Assembly (NCBI GenBank): GCA_964428935.1
Contig: CAYSAG010000068.1
Location: forward strand, 1-19,946
Length of the DNA: 19,946 bases
Direction: 5' to 3'
Origin: JAADHY01 sp964428935
GTDB taxonomy: Bacteria; Planctomycetota; Planctomycetia; Planctomycetales; Planctomycetaceae
In this document: piece after piece, positions 1-7,713 of the stretch
Numbering within the stretch: position 1 is the stretch's first letter
Layout: each line of letters begins with the position of its first letter
Program-made: the position numbers and the translations under genes
Notes under the pieces: model-generated
Told to the model about the DNA's origin: nothing
Database searches by the model: none
The model's input: the letters and a program-made list of their open reading frames with translations, nothing else

Positions 1-1797
1 GACGGCGGCTGGGGCTACGGCCGCTCGGACAAACAAACTCCGACCGGCAGCATGACCGTTGCCGGAATCGCCTCGCTGGCCATCACCGAAATGATGCTCG
101 CCGATGACTCGGACGTCGGCCCCGACGGCAGACCGGACTGCTGCCGGCCACAGAAGTCCGACCAGGCGCTGGAGCGAGGCATTCAGTGGCTGGAGCGACA
201 CTTTGCCGTCGGGCACAACCCGAACGAGAACGCCTGGGTGCTCTACTACCTGTACGGACTGGAGCGGGCCGGGCGGCTGACCGGACGCCGGTTTTTCGGT
301 CAACACGACTGGTACCGCGAAGGAGCCAAGTTCCTTGTGGAAAAGCAGTCGCAACGGACGGGAGCTTGGAGGGGAACAGGCCTGGAACAAAACGAAATCA
401 TCAGCACGTGTTTCGCGCTGCTGTTCCTGTCAAAGGGACTGGCACCGGTCCTCATGAACAAGCTGCAGTTCTCGGCCGACGACCCGTCGAGCTGGAACCT
501 GCACCCACACGACGCCCGCAACCTGACGGAGCTCATCTGTGGACTGCCCGGCTGGCCGAAGCTGTTGACGTGGCAGGTGGTCAGTTTGGAGCAGGTGGCC
601 AAACAGGGCGGCGTGGCCGATTTGCTGCAGTCTCCGATTCTCTACCTGTGCTCGAACAAGGCTCCGAAGTTCACTCCAGACGAAGTCAAGCTGTTGCGCG
701 AGTACATCAACTTCGGCGGCTTCGTCTTTGCGGTCAACGGTTGCAACAGCGCGGAGTTCGACACGGCGTTTCGACAGCTCATTGAGCGCATGTACCCAGA
801 AGGCACGGTGGCGCTGCGTCGCCTTCCGCCTCAACACCCGATTTTTCGCAGCGAGTACCTGCTGGACCCGAGTTCGGTCGAGCTGTACGGCGTGGACTTC
901 GGCTGCCGAACGGCGATCGTCTATTCTCCGGACGACATCGCCTGCCTGTGGAACAAGTGGACGGCTCAAGACCCGCCGAACCGGTCGCCTCAGCTGAAGA
1001 GCATGATCACACGAGCCACTCGAATCGGAGTCAACGTGGTGGCGTACGCAACCGGCCGCGAGCCGCCGGACAAACTGGTCGACCGGGAACTGGCCGAGGA
1101 GGACGAGACCGAACAGACCATTCGGCGCGGACTGCTCCAAATTGCGAAGCTCAAGCACTCCGGCAACTGGGACGCCGCCCCGCAAGCGCTCCGCAACCTG
1201 CTGCGGGCGCTCAACCGGACCGTCGGACTGGCGGCCATGACCCGTCACCCCAACCTACTGCCCAGCGACCCGGCCATTTTCAACTACCCGCTGCTCTACA
1301 TGCACGGCCAGCGAAGTTTCGAGCTGTCCGACCAGGAGCGGGCTCGACTGAAACAGTACCTCTTGCAAAACGGCTTCTTGTTCGCCGACGCCTGTTGCGG
1401 AGCCCGGCCCTTTGACGAGAGCTTTCGCAAACTGATGAAACAGCTCTTCCCCGACCGAGCGCTCGAGCGAATTCCGCCCGACCACCCGCTGTTCTCGACG
1501 GCCGTCGGTTACGACCTGTCCCGTGTTCGGCGGCGAGCTCCCGAAGCCCAAAACCCCGACGTTCCTCTGCGCACTTTCGTCCAAGTCGGGCCGCCCGTGC
1601 TAGAAGGGATCGAAATCGACGGCCGTTACGTCGTCATTTACAGCAAGTACGACATCAGTTGCGCCCTGGAGCACCAAGCCTCGGTGGCATGTGCCGGGTA
1701 CATGCCGGAAGACGCTGTGAAGATCGGAGTCAACGTCGTGCTCTACGCACTCATGGAAGAGCCGAGCTTGAGCGCGGGGAGTCCGTCGAGTCGGTGA
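1..1797 (+). CDS. DUF4159 domain protein, two DUF4159 modules behind a terpene-cyclase-like toroid (5' partial)
   Basis: The frame is open from base 1, so the gene starts upstream; 598 residues are visible. They begin with a DGGWGYG motif, a QW-like repeat typical of prenyltransferase/squalene-cyclase alpha-alpha toroids, and a second Gly/Trp-rich turn (TGAWRGTG) lies near residues 120-127. Two copies of a DUF4159-like fold follow. Copy 1 is roughly residues 190-355 (SPILYLCSN, GGFVFAVNGC, HPIF, IGVNVVAYA). Copy 2 is roughly 405-585 (YPLLYMHG, NGFLFADACCG, HPLF, IGVNVVLYA). DUF4159 resembles class I glutamine amidotransferase-like folds but has no established reaction. The protein ends in a short polar tail. 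The next gene is convergent, 159 nt away, and no convincing terminator is visible between them. The family call is firm and the function is unknown. The nearest in-frame ATG at 52 is internal, because the conserved motif lies before it. Confidence 0.85.
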   Translation, partial: DGGWGYGRSDKQTPTGSMTVAGIASLAITEMMLADDSDVGPDGRPDCCRPQKSDQALERGIQWLERHFAVGHNPNENAWVLYYLYGLERAGRLTGRRFFGQHDWYREGAKFLVEKQSQRTGAWRGTGLEQNEIISTCFALLFLSKGLAPVLMNKLQFSADDPSSWNLHPHDARNLTELICGLPGWPKLLTWQVVSLEQVAKQGGVADLLQSPILYLCSNKAPKFTPDEVKLLREYINFGGFVFAVNGCNSAEFDTAFRQLIERMYPEGTVALRRLPPQHPIFRSEYLLDPSSVELYGVDFGCRTAIVYSPDDIACLWNKWTAQDPPNRSPQLKSMITRATRIGVNVVAYATGREPPDKLVDRELAEEDETEQTIRRGLLQIAKLKHSGNWDAAPQALRNLLRALNRTVGLAAMTRHPNLLPSDPAIFNYPLLYMHGQRSFELSDQERARLKQYLLQNGFLFADACCGARPFDESFRKLMKQLFPDRALERIPPDHPLFSTAVGYDLSRVRRRAPEAQNPDVPLRTFVQVGPPVLEGIEIDGRYVVIYSKYDISCALEHQASVACAGYMPEDAVKIGVNVVLYALMEEPSLSAGSPSSR

Positions 1798-1956
1798 GAA
1801 AAACTGCAGCGCCGAGGCCAGTGGAGTGACAGAGCGAGTCGGCTGTGGACCGTGTGCACGCAAGAAGCCAAGCCGGGTCCGCCGTCGAACACCCTTTCCG
1901 CGACGACCGAAGACCGGACACCCGACGGCCAGCAGAACGCGGCGTCCTGAAGACGG

Positions 1957-2400
1957 TCAGATTTGGAAGTTCAGCGCGGCCGACTCTCGCTTGGTCCTCA
2001 AGTTCTGAGCCAACATTTCGATGGTTGTGTTGCGCAGCACCTCGGCAATGGCCGCTTGCAATTTGATCCAAGTGTCGACCGTCGGACATTCCCACGAGAG
2101 GGAACACAGCTCCGGCGAGTTGACACAGTCCACCAAGCAGAGCTCTCCCTCAATGGCCTGGTAGACGTCGAGCAGGGTGATTTCAGAGGCCGGTCGAGCC
2201 AGCTGGTACCCGCCTCGGCTGCCGCGGACCGCCCGAACCAGCTCGGAACACCGGAGCGACGTGAAAATCTGCTCCAAGTACTTCACCGAGACCTGCTGAC
2301 GCTGAGCCACTTCGCGCAGCGGCAAGGGCTGGTCCATCCTGTGGGTCGCCAGCTCGGCCAAGACGCGCGAAGCGTAACGAAAACGTGTCGACAACTTCAT
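1957..2400 (-). CDS. Rrf2-family transcriptional regulator, probably Fe-S or redox sensing
   Basis: A 147-residue protein of usual Rrf2 length. The N-terminal winged helix starts MKLSTRFRYASRVL and includes the recognition segment around residues 37-50 (VSVKYLEQIFTSLR) and the wing motif RGSRGGYQLARP at 60-70. Cysteines at 88, 92, 99 and 105 lie just before W111. This is where IscR, NsrR and RsrR hold cluster ligands, so a Fe-S or thiol sensor is likely, though the exact spacing (last three: C-x6-C-x5-C) matches none of these precisely. I chose ATG at 2400 over an upstream start at 2439 because family members begin here and a GGCGG-type ribosome site precedes it. A 13-nt palindrome lies 35-47 nt upstream. 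No sulfur, nitric oxide or cluster-assembly gene is adjacent except thiG/thiS, so the regulon is unknown. Confidence 0.9.
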   Translation of the reverse strand: MKLSTRFRYASRVLAELATHRMDQPLPLREVAQRQQVSVKYLEQIFTSLRCSELVRAVRGSRGGYQLARPASEITLLDVYQAIEGELCLVDCVNSPELCSLSWECPTVDTWIKLQAAIAEVLRNTTIEMLAQNLRTKRESAALNFQI

Positions 2401-2779
2401 CGATCCGCCTGCTCCCGGAAAACGTCGTTGGCGGGTCAAGACTTGACTCGGCTCGTGGCGGTCGTCCGTCCAGCTTGCGGGGACGCCAACGGGCTTTCTT
2501 GCCTCGGCACCCCACTTGCAAGCGGCTCAAACTGTACCACACGTACTGAGTTTCAACAACCCGACTGGTTACACCGGACCAGCGGGAAAGTGGCCGCGGG
2601 TCGAGGAAAGGAATGATTTTGCAGCCCCTTGAGCCGGCCGACCGGTTGAGCCGGGCGGTTGTTGCGCGGTGGCTGCTGCGCGCCGTCGGCCGACAGCCTG
2701 TTCGACCGCTTCGGCCCGCGGAGCCAAGGTTCTGAAGCGAAAGCTTCCGCCCAGCAACTTGCATCCCGCGGCCCGCAGC
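2401..2779. other. Non-coding gap between thiG and the Rrf2 gene
   Basis: 379 nt between two minus-strand genes. It contains the Rrf2-proximal palindrome (2435-2447). It also holds a weak minus-strand promoter candidate, TTGTTG (2554-2559), 17 nt, TACAGT (2531-2536), and a direct repeat TTGAGCCGG at 2629-2637 and 2646-2654 (period 17). I see no convincing gene and no terminator with a T-run after thiG. Confidence 0.5.
2435..2447. promoter_or_regulatory. Candidate operator: perfect palindrome GTCAAG-A-CTTGAC
   Basis: Six-base perfect inverted arms around one base, 35 nt upstream of the Rrf2 start codon. Rrf2 proteins commonly bind dyads and repress their own genes, so this is a plausible autoregulatory site. 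No sequence match to a known operator is claimed. Confidence 0.4.
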
Positions 2780-3631
2780 TCACCGCCCGGTGGCCTCGAT
2801 CGTGCCTTCCACTGGACTGGAAGCGGTCGCGTACAGTTTTTTCGGGATTCGACCGGCCAAGAAAGCCAACCGGCCAGCCAAGCAAGCGTGCCTCATTGCG
2901 TGAGCCATGGCCAACGGGTTCTTGGCTCCAGCAATGCCGGTGTTCAGTAAGACTCCGTCGCAACCCAGTTCCATGGCGACCGACACGTCGCTGGCCGTGC
3001 CCACTCCCGCGTCGACAATGACCGGGTAGTCAGGGTCTCCGTCCTTCAGGTATTCCAGGCAAATTCGAATGTTGTTCGGGTTGAGGATGCCTTGTCCGCT
3101 GCCAATGGGACTTCCGGCGGGCATGACAGAGGTGGCTCCGGCCTCTTTCAGCCGTCGGGCCGTCACCGGGTCGTCCGTCGTGTAGCAAAGGACCTGGAAC
3201 CCTTCGCGGACCAACTGCTCGGTCGCGTGCAGCGTGGCAACTGGGTCCGGCAGCAGTGTTTTCTTGTCGCCCAGCACCTCCAGCTTCACCCAGTCCGCTC
3301 CCGGGTTGCCCAGACCCTCCAAGATTTCCCGTCCCAGTCTGGCCACTCGCACGGCGTCTTCCGCAGAGAAGCACCCGGCTGTGTTGGGCAGAATGGTGTA
3401 GCGGTCCAGGTCGATGAAGTCGAGCAGGTTCCGGCCTTGCGAGTCGATCAGTCGTTCCCGGCGGACGGCCACCGTAATGACTTCCGCCCCGCTCGCTTCC
3501 AAACACTGCTGCATCAGCTCGTACGAGGTGTATTTGCCCGTCCCGACGATCAGCCGGGAGCGGAACGTGTGCGAGCCGAGCACCAAGGGCCTGTCGCCCG
3601 CAATCTCGATGCTGCTGGCCTCAAGCGTCAT
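2780..3631 (-). CDS. thiG: Thiazole synthase ThiG
   Basis: 283 residues, slightly longer than the usual 255-265 because of a short N-terminal lead and C-terminal tail. ThiG makes the thiazole phosphate of thiamine from 1-deoxy-D-xylulose 5-phosphate, the ThiS thiocarboxylate and dehydroglycine (or iminoacetate) in the cytosol. Family landmarks: SRLIVGTGKY (25-34), VRRERL (57-62), LPNTAGCFSAEDAVR (81-95), WVKLEVLGD (114-122) whose K116 is the expected Schiff-base lysine, PAGSPIGSGQGILNP (171-185), DAGVGTASDV (207-216) and LLNTGIAGAKNP (228-239). The TIM-barrel phosphate-binding loops look intact. ATG at 3631 follows the thiS stop by 7 nt, with GGTGGAGG upstream. An in-frame GTG at 3649 would overlap thiS and is less likely. 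It is the second gene of a thiS-thiG pair. Confidence 0.97.
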   Translation of the reverse strand: MTLEASSIEIAGDRPLVLGSHTFRSRLIVGTGKYTSYELMQQCLEASGAEVITVAVRRERLIDSQGRNLLDFIDLDRYTILPNTAGCFSAEDAVRVARLGREILEGLGNPGADWVKLEVLGDKKTLLPDPVATLHATEQLVREGFQVLCYTTDDPVTARRLKEAGATSVMPAGSPIGSGQGILNPNNIRICLEYLKDGDPDYPVIVDAGVGTASDVSVAMELGCDGVLLNTGIAGAKNPLAMAHAMRHACLAGRLAFLAGRIPKKLYATASSPVEGTIEATGR

Positions 3632-3638
3632 CCTTCCG

Positions 3639-3839
3639 TCAGCCTCCACCCACTAGCGTCACGATTTCCACTCGGTCACCCGGCTGCAAGACACAGCGAG
3701 CGTGTTCGGTTCGCGGCACCAATTCCCGGTTCCGCTCGACCGCCACCAACCGGGGCTGCAACTTCAGTTGCTCGAGCAGCTCGGCCACCGTCGTGCCTGG
3801 CTGCACTTCCATCGGTTTTCCGTTGACGACGATTTCCAT
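3639..3839 (-). CDS. thiS: Sulfur carrier protein ThiS
   Basis: 66 residues, the normal size for this beta-grasp, ubiquitin-like carrier. It begins MEIVVNGKPMEV, has the VAVERN segment at 33-38, and ends TLVGGG; the terminal Gly-Gly is adenylated by ThiF and thiocarboxylated to deliver sulfur to ThiG. The ATG at 3839 is fixed by family start and length; longer in-frame extensions upstream have no family support. No Shine-Dalgarno sequence precedes it: only GCTTGCG separates the start from a -10-like TACACT, suggesting a leaderless message. It is followed after 7 nt by thiG and is very probably co-transcribed with it. Confidence 0.95.
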   Translation of the reverse strand: MEIVVNGKPMEVQPGTTVAELLEQLKLQPRLVAVERNRELVPRTEHARCVLQPGDRVEIVTLVGGG

Positions 3840-4173
3840 CGCAAGCAGTGTAGACAGTCCGTGTTTGCGTGAAAACCCGACGCTTGGGCAGCGCTGTTCT
3901 TCCTGCTGCGGTCCGTCTGCTCGAAGCAGCGACCCGCCAGACGCCGCCGGTGTTGCTCGGTGCGTTTGTCCCACCGACCGCCGCGGACTGAGCGCGTCTG
4001 GAGCACCAACTCCGGTCCCGGTGGCCAGTCAGTGCCAGCAAGTGCAGACGGCGACAACGGCCGGCCGTGCAAGGGTTCCGACACGACTGCGCACGGACGC
4101 GCGTCTGTAGCGTGGTTGGACGGAAGTCGAGCGACCTTCCCTGCGGTCCCCGGGGCGTCTCGGCCGGTTCGCC
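3840..4173. other. Non-coding gap upstream of thiS
   Basis: 334 nt between thiS and the upstream unrecognised gene, both on the minus strand. It holds the candidate thiS promoter at its left edge. I looked for the conserved TPP-riboswitch elements (CTGAGA and the distal ACCTGATCTGG-like block) on the minus strand and do not see them. No hairpin with a T-run and no small gene with a ribosome site is apparent. Confidence 0.5.
3847..3875 (-). promoter_or_regulatory. Candidate sigma70-like promoter for thiS-thiG
   Basis: On the minus strand TTTTCA (3870-3875), a 17-nt spacer, then TACACT (3847-3852). Each box matches consensus at four of six bases. The -10 box ends only 7 nt before the thiS ATG, so transcription would begin at or next to the start codon. 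Confidence 0.45.
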
Positions 4174-4716
4174 TCAGTTTTCCGTCGGGCTCCACGACCG
4201 CCCCAGCTCCTCTGGCAGCTTCTCCCACTCCCGCCGCACGCAGTGCAAGCCGTACGAGAACATTTCGAACTGCTCGCTCAGCCGCCGCAGCACCGGAGCC
4301 TCGTCGCGGTAGGGCTCGTCGTCGAACGTGCTGGCAATGTAGTAAGACTCCTTGCCCTTTTCGCGGTAGTCGATCATGTGGTCTTTGCGGTCGGGTGCCT
4401 GCAGCTGCGTCAACGCCTCCGGGTACACGCCGCTCCAGAACAGCGTGAAGTCACCGATGTGACGGTAGACTTCCCGCTTTGGGCGAGCCTTTCGCTCCTG
4501 CGCCTCCAGCAGCATGTCGACCACCTCGTCCAGCCGCCGTCCGATGGCGTTCCGGATCCGGAACAGCATGTCGGTGCGAGTGAACCGGCAAAGCAGGTCG
4601 ACCAAGTAGTCCGTCACACGCGGGTCGACCACGCCCAGCTCGACGTGGAATGTGTGCTCGGTCAAAGCGGCGAACAACCGCCTCAGTGCGTCGCCACCGA
4701 ACAGGAGTGGTGCCAT
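4174..4716 (-). CDS. Uncharacterised protein, 180 residues, soluble
   Basis: I do not recognise a named family. The protein has no signal peptide or membrane segment and looks largely alpha-helical. Segments that look constrained are VDPRVTDYLVDLLCRF (30-45), a basic stretch at 73-81, HIGDFTLFWSGVYPE (86-100), DYREKGKESYYIAS (116-129) and a C-terminal amphipathic stretch (SEQFEMFSYGLHCVRREW, 147-164). The aromatic-rich IGDFTLFWSG and YREKGKESYY blocks suggest a binding pocket, but no catalytic motif is obvious. The start is strongly supported by GGGGAGG 5 nt upstream of the ATG. Its strand and a 334-nt gap place it upstream of thiS, but with a separate promoter there it need not be linked to thiamine synthesis. 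The upstream neighbour is divergent. Confidence 0.8.
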   Translation of the reverse strand: MAPLLFGGDALRRLFAALTEHTFHVELGVVDPRVTDYLVDLLCRFTRTDMLFRIRNAIGRRLDEVVDMLLEAQERKARPKREVYRHIGDFTLFWSGVYPEALTQLQAPDRKDHMIDYREKGKESYYIASTFDDEPYRDEAPVLRRLSEQFEMFSYGLHCVRREWEKLPEELGRSWSPTEN

Positions 4717-5001
4717 CAGCGCCTCCCCGCTCTGCGGTGTCTTGAAACATCGGACGACAACTCGGCTTGCACAAAGCTTCGTCCGAGGAACGTAGGACAG
4801 GCGGGTGTCCTTCCGACCGGGTTGGCTTTCCTTAGGCTCGGCCGCACCGTGCCAGTCGTTTCGTCAGTCCGGGTGGAGTCGTTAAGATCGGCTTCGGACC
4901 GGGGCCGGTGGGCCGTCTGTCATTGTAAGACCGCTGGAAAAGCCGAGTCAATCTGGGCTACTTCGTCCGGACGGGCGAGGCTGTACCCGAGCGAGAGCAG
5001 C

Positions 5002-6396
5002 ATGAAACTGACGTTTTTGGGAGCAGCGCGGGAGGTCACCGGCAGTCAGCATTTGGTCGAGACTCGCCGACGGCGAATCTTGCTCGACTGCGGCCTGGTC
5101 CACGGTCGACGGGCTGAGGCTCGTCGCCGCAACGAGACGTTCCATTTCGACCCGGAAGACTTGGACGGCGTCATTCTCTCGCACGGACACATCGACCACT
5201 GCGGCAACTTGCCGACGCTCTTCCGAGCGGGCTTTCGCGGCCCGATCTTCTGCACCGAAGCGACGGCCGACATTGCCGCGGTCATGCTGGAAGACAGCGC
5301 GAAGATTCAGGCCGAAGACGCTCGTTACTTGAACAAGCACCTGCCCAAGGGGGCTCCGCGAATCCGCCCCCTTTACACTCGGGAAGACGTTCGGCAGGTC
5401 GTGCGGCTGTTCGAGCCGCTCCAGTTCGGAAAGTGGTACGAGCTGGCTCGGGACGTGCGGGTCCGGTTCTGCGACGCCGGACACATTCTGGGCGCGGCGG
5501 TGACGGAGCTGGAGCTGCGAGACCGAGGGGACATGCGACGGCTGGTCTACACCGGCGACCTGGGGCGTCGAGGCATGCCATTGTTACGCGACCCTCAGCC
5601 CGTCGGCGGCTGCGACGTGCTCATTACCGAGTCCACCTACGGCAACCACGTGCACCCCACGTCGGACGACATCAAAGAAGAACTGCTGCGAATCGTTCGC
5701 CGAGCCGTCGACGAGAAAGGCAAGGTGGTCATTCCGGCCTTCAGCCTGGGACGGACCCAGCAGGTCGTGTACTTTCTAAACGAACTGTACAACGAGGGGC
5801 GCCTGCCGGCCATTCCGGTTTTCGTCGACAGTCCGCTGTCCAAGCGCGTGACGCGGGTCTACCGACGCCACGAAAACATTCTGAACCGGAACGTGCAGCG
5901 CACGTTGACCCGAGACTTCGACCCGTTCGGATTTCCGACGCTGACGTACGTCTCGTCACAAAAGGAAAGCAAAGAGCTGAACGACCGGCCGGCGCCGTGG
6001 GTGGTCATTTCGTCCAGCGGAATGTGCGAGAACGGCCGCGTTTTGCACCATTTGGCTCACACCGTCGAGGACGAGCGGAATACGGTGGTCATTGTCGGGT
6101 ACCAGGCCGAACACACGTTGGGCCGGCGGATTGTCGAGCGGCAACCGGAGCTGCGAATCTTCGACCGCTACTACAAGCTCCGGGCGCACGTCGAGGTCCT
6201 GAACGGGCTGTCGGCCCACGCCGACGCTCTGGACTTCAAGTGGTGGTTCGAGCAAATGGCCTCGCAGACGGGCATTGGGACGGCTTTCATTGTCCACGGC
6301 GAGGAGCGAGCCTTGCGGTCGTTGGCCGCCCTGCTTCACGACTGCTGCGACGAGGACCCGATTGTCCCGAGCTTGTACGAGACGTACGAGGTGTAG
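5002..6396 (+). CDS. MBL-fold/beta-CASP RNA-type nuclease (CPSF73/YSH1-like)
   Basis: 464 residues, the normal size of bacterial MBL/beta-CASP/RMMBL proteins. Metal ligands are present: HGHIDH (61-66), H161 in DAGHILGAA, and D186 in YTGDLG. The beta-CASP motifs are E210 in TEST (motif A), H406 in LSAHAD (motif B) and H432 in IVHGE (motif C); a His at motif C marks RNA rather than DNA substrates. FSLGRTQQVV (248-257) and SSSGMCENGRV (337-347) are typical beta-CASP segments, and the C-terminus is an RMMBL domain. Inference: a cytosolic RNA-processing endo/exonuclease with two zinc ions. ATG at 5002 is chosen because the family begins MKLTFLGAAREVTGS; the open frame runs far upstream but only as antisense shadow. 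The ribosome site is weak. It lies 240 nt before argB without functional linkage. Confidence 0.93.
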   Translation: MKLTFLGAAREVTGSQHLVETRRRRILLDCGLVHGRRAEARRRNETFHFDPEDLDGVILSHGHIDHCGNLPTLFRAGFRGPIFCTEATADIAAVMLEDSAKIQAEDARYLNKHLPKGAPRIRPLYTREDVRQVVRLFEPLQFGKWYELARDVRVRFCDAGHILGAAVTELELRDRGDMRRLVYTGDLGRRGMPLLRDPQPVGGCDVLITESTYGNHVHPTSDDIKEELLRIVRRAVDEKGKVVIPAFSLGRTQQVVYFLNELYNEGRLPAIPVFVDSPLSKRVTRVYRRHENILNRNVQRTLTRDFDPFGFPTLTYVSSQKESKELNDRPAPWVVISSSGMCENGRVLHHLAHTVEDERNTVVIVGYQAEHTLGRRIVERQPELRIFDRYYKLRAHVEVLNGLSAHADALDFKWWFEQMASQTGIGTAFIVHGEERALRSLAALLHDCCDEDPIVPSLYETYEV

Positions 6397-6575
6397 CGTC
6401 GGCACCGGTTGACGCCGTGGACGCCCCGACCGAGCCCTCCGGGTCACTCCGTCGCAGCCGCTGGGGAGGACGAGTGCGTGCCAGTCCGGCGGACGGCCGG
6501 ACGGTCGGCCAGACACGCCGTCGGCGTCCGGACGGCCAAGCCACTCGCCCGCTCGGCCCGCTCGCTGCTCGACGC

Positions 6576-6603
6576 TTGCGACCACGCCGGCAAGACGTAG
6601 AAT
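6576..6603 (+). promoter_or_regulatory. Candidate sigma70-like promoter for argB
   Basis: TTGCGA (6576-6581, four of six consensus bases), 16-nt spacer, TAGAAT (6598-6603, five of six). Transcription would start near 6610, giving a leader of about 20-30 nt before argB. It is the best promoter match I found in the window. Confidence 0.5.
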
Positions 6604-6636
6604 GTTCCGTTTCCGCGAGCTGCGGGAGTGCCAGCG

Positions 6637-7512
6637 GTGGACGAAGCAATCCGAAAAGCCGGCGTGCTCATCGAGGCCTTGAACTGGATTCGCCAGTTCC
6701 GCGGAAAGTACGTCGTCATCAAACTGGGCGGCAGTGCACTGGACGACTGGGAAAAGGTCCGCGGCCTGTTGACGGACGTCATTTTCATGTCCACCGTCGG
6801 CATGAAGCCGGTCTTGGTGCACGGCGGCGGCAAAGCCATCAGTCAGGCCATGAAAGAAGCCGGCGTGGAGCCGCGGTTTGTGGAAGGCCGTCGGTACACG
6901 GACGAACGAACCCTGGACATTGTGGCTCGGGTGTTGGCGCGGGAGCTCTGCCAGCGGCTGGTGGAGGAGATTCGTCGACAGGGCGGAGCGGCCGTGGCGC
7001 TGACGCCCTTCAGCCAAAACTGTTTGGTCGCCGAGCGGCTCGAGCTGACCGGCCGCGACGGTCGGAAGATCGACTTGGGATTCGTGGGCTACGTCGTGGA
7101 CGTGGACCGTCCACTGATCGAGCGGACGTGCCGCGACTCGACCATTCCGGTCATTCCTTCGGTGGGACTGACACGCAGCGGACAGAGGTTGAACGTCAAT
7201 GCCGACACGGCGGCGGCGGCCGTGGCTCGGCTGATCGGTGCGGAGAAGCTGGTTTTTCTCAGCGACGTGCCGGGCATTCTGGCCGACCCTCAGGACGCTG
7301 GCTCATTGCTGTCGCACGTCAACGCGGCGAAGTGCCGTGAGTTGATTGCCAACGGAATCATTGCCTCGGGCATGGTTCCGAAAGTGGACGCGGCGCTGGA
7401 AGCGCTGACGGCAGGAGTGCGAAAGGTGCACATTGTCGACGGCCGAATGCCGCACTCGCTGCTGCTGGAAATCTACTCCGACAAGGGGGTCGGGACGGAA
7501 ATCGTCGCGTGA
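6637..7512 (+). CDS. argB: Acetylglutamate kinase ArgB
   Basis: 291 residues. It phosphorylates N-acetyl-L-glutamate with ATP, the second step of arginine synthesis. Amino-acid-kinase motifs are intact: VIKLGGSAL (27-35, ATP phosphate binding), VHGGGKAI (61-68), RRYTDERTL (85-93), NVNADTAAAAVA (187-198) and GMVPKVDAAL (245-254). The N-terminal helix before the kinase core (DEAIRKAGVLIEALNWIRQF) is of the kind found in arginine-inhibited hexameric enzymes, so feedback control by arginine is plausible. I chose GTG at 6637 because CGGGAG ends 8 nt before it; a GTG at 6628 in the same frame would add three residues but overlaps that site. It is the first of the arg genes; argD follows after 201 nt. 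Confidence 0.95.
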   Translation: MDEAIRKAGVLIEALNWIRQFRGKYVVIKLGGSALDDWEKVRGLLTDVIFMSTVGMKPVLVHGGGKAISQAMKEAGVEPRFVEGRRYTDERTLDIVARVLARELCQRLVEEIRRQGGAAVALTPFSQNCLVAERLELTGRDGRKIDLGFVGYVVDVDRPLIERTCRDSTIPVIPSVGLTRSGQRLNVNADTAAAAVARLIGAEKLVFLSDVPGILADPQDAGSLLSHVNAAKCRELIANGIIASGMVPKVDAALEALTAGVRKVHIVDGRMPHSLLLEIYSDKGVGTEIVA

Positions 7513-7713
7513 GCGGCGGACCGAAGTCGAAGGTCGGTCTTCGGAGTCGGGCGTCGGGTTCGCAGCAACTCGCCTGCAGGTGGTCGGGTGACTCCCGGCA
7601 CCGCGTCCAGCCGAGGAAACGCCGACGTCCCGCTCGGTCGTCCCACCCGGTCCGACGCGGAAGTCGCGACCGGCCAACGGAAGCCGCGGCAGGCGAGCGA
7701 GGTCGTCAGCCCA

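Noticed and set aside
2629..2654. Direct repeat TTGAGCCGG with 17-nt period after thiG
   Set aside because: Only two short copies in GC-rich sequence; not enough to call a repeat element or terminator.
4243..5001. Upstream extension of the MBL nuclease frame
   Set aside because: It is antisense to the uncharacterised minus-strand gene and then runs through intergenic sequence; the family's conserved start is at 5002.
6481..6545. Cluster of CGGACGGCC-type repeats and inverted repeats before argB
   Set aside because: Short, overlapping GC-rich words that arise easily by chance; no single stable hairpin with a T-run or recognisable ARG box.
5433..7340. 635-residue plus-strand frame across the nuclease gene and argB
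   Set aside because: It is a different frame of two well-supported genes, Arg/Gly-rich with no family sequence.
7513..7713. Possible attenuator hairpin CCGAAG...CTTCGG between argB and argD
   Set aside because: The stem is only 6 bp with a 12-nt loop, and no T-run or leader peptide is apparent.
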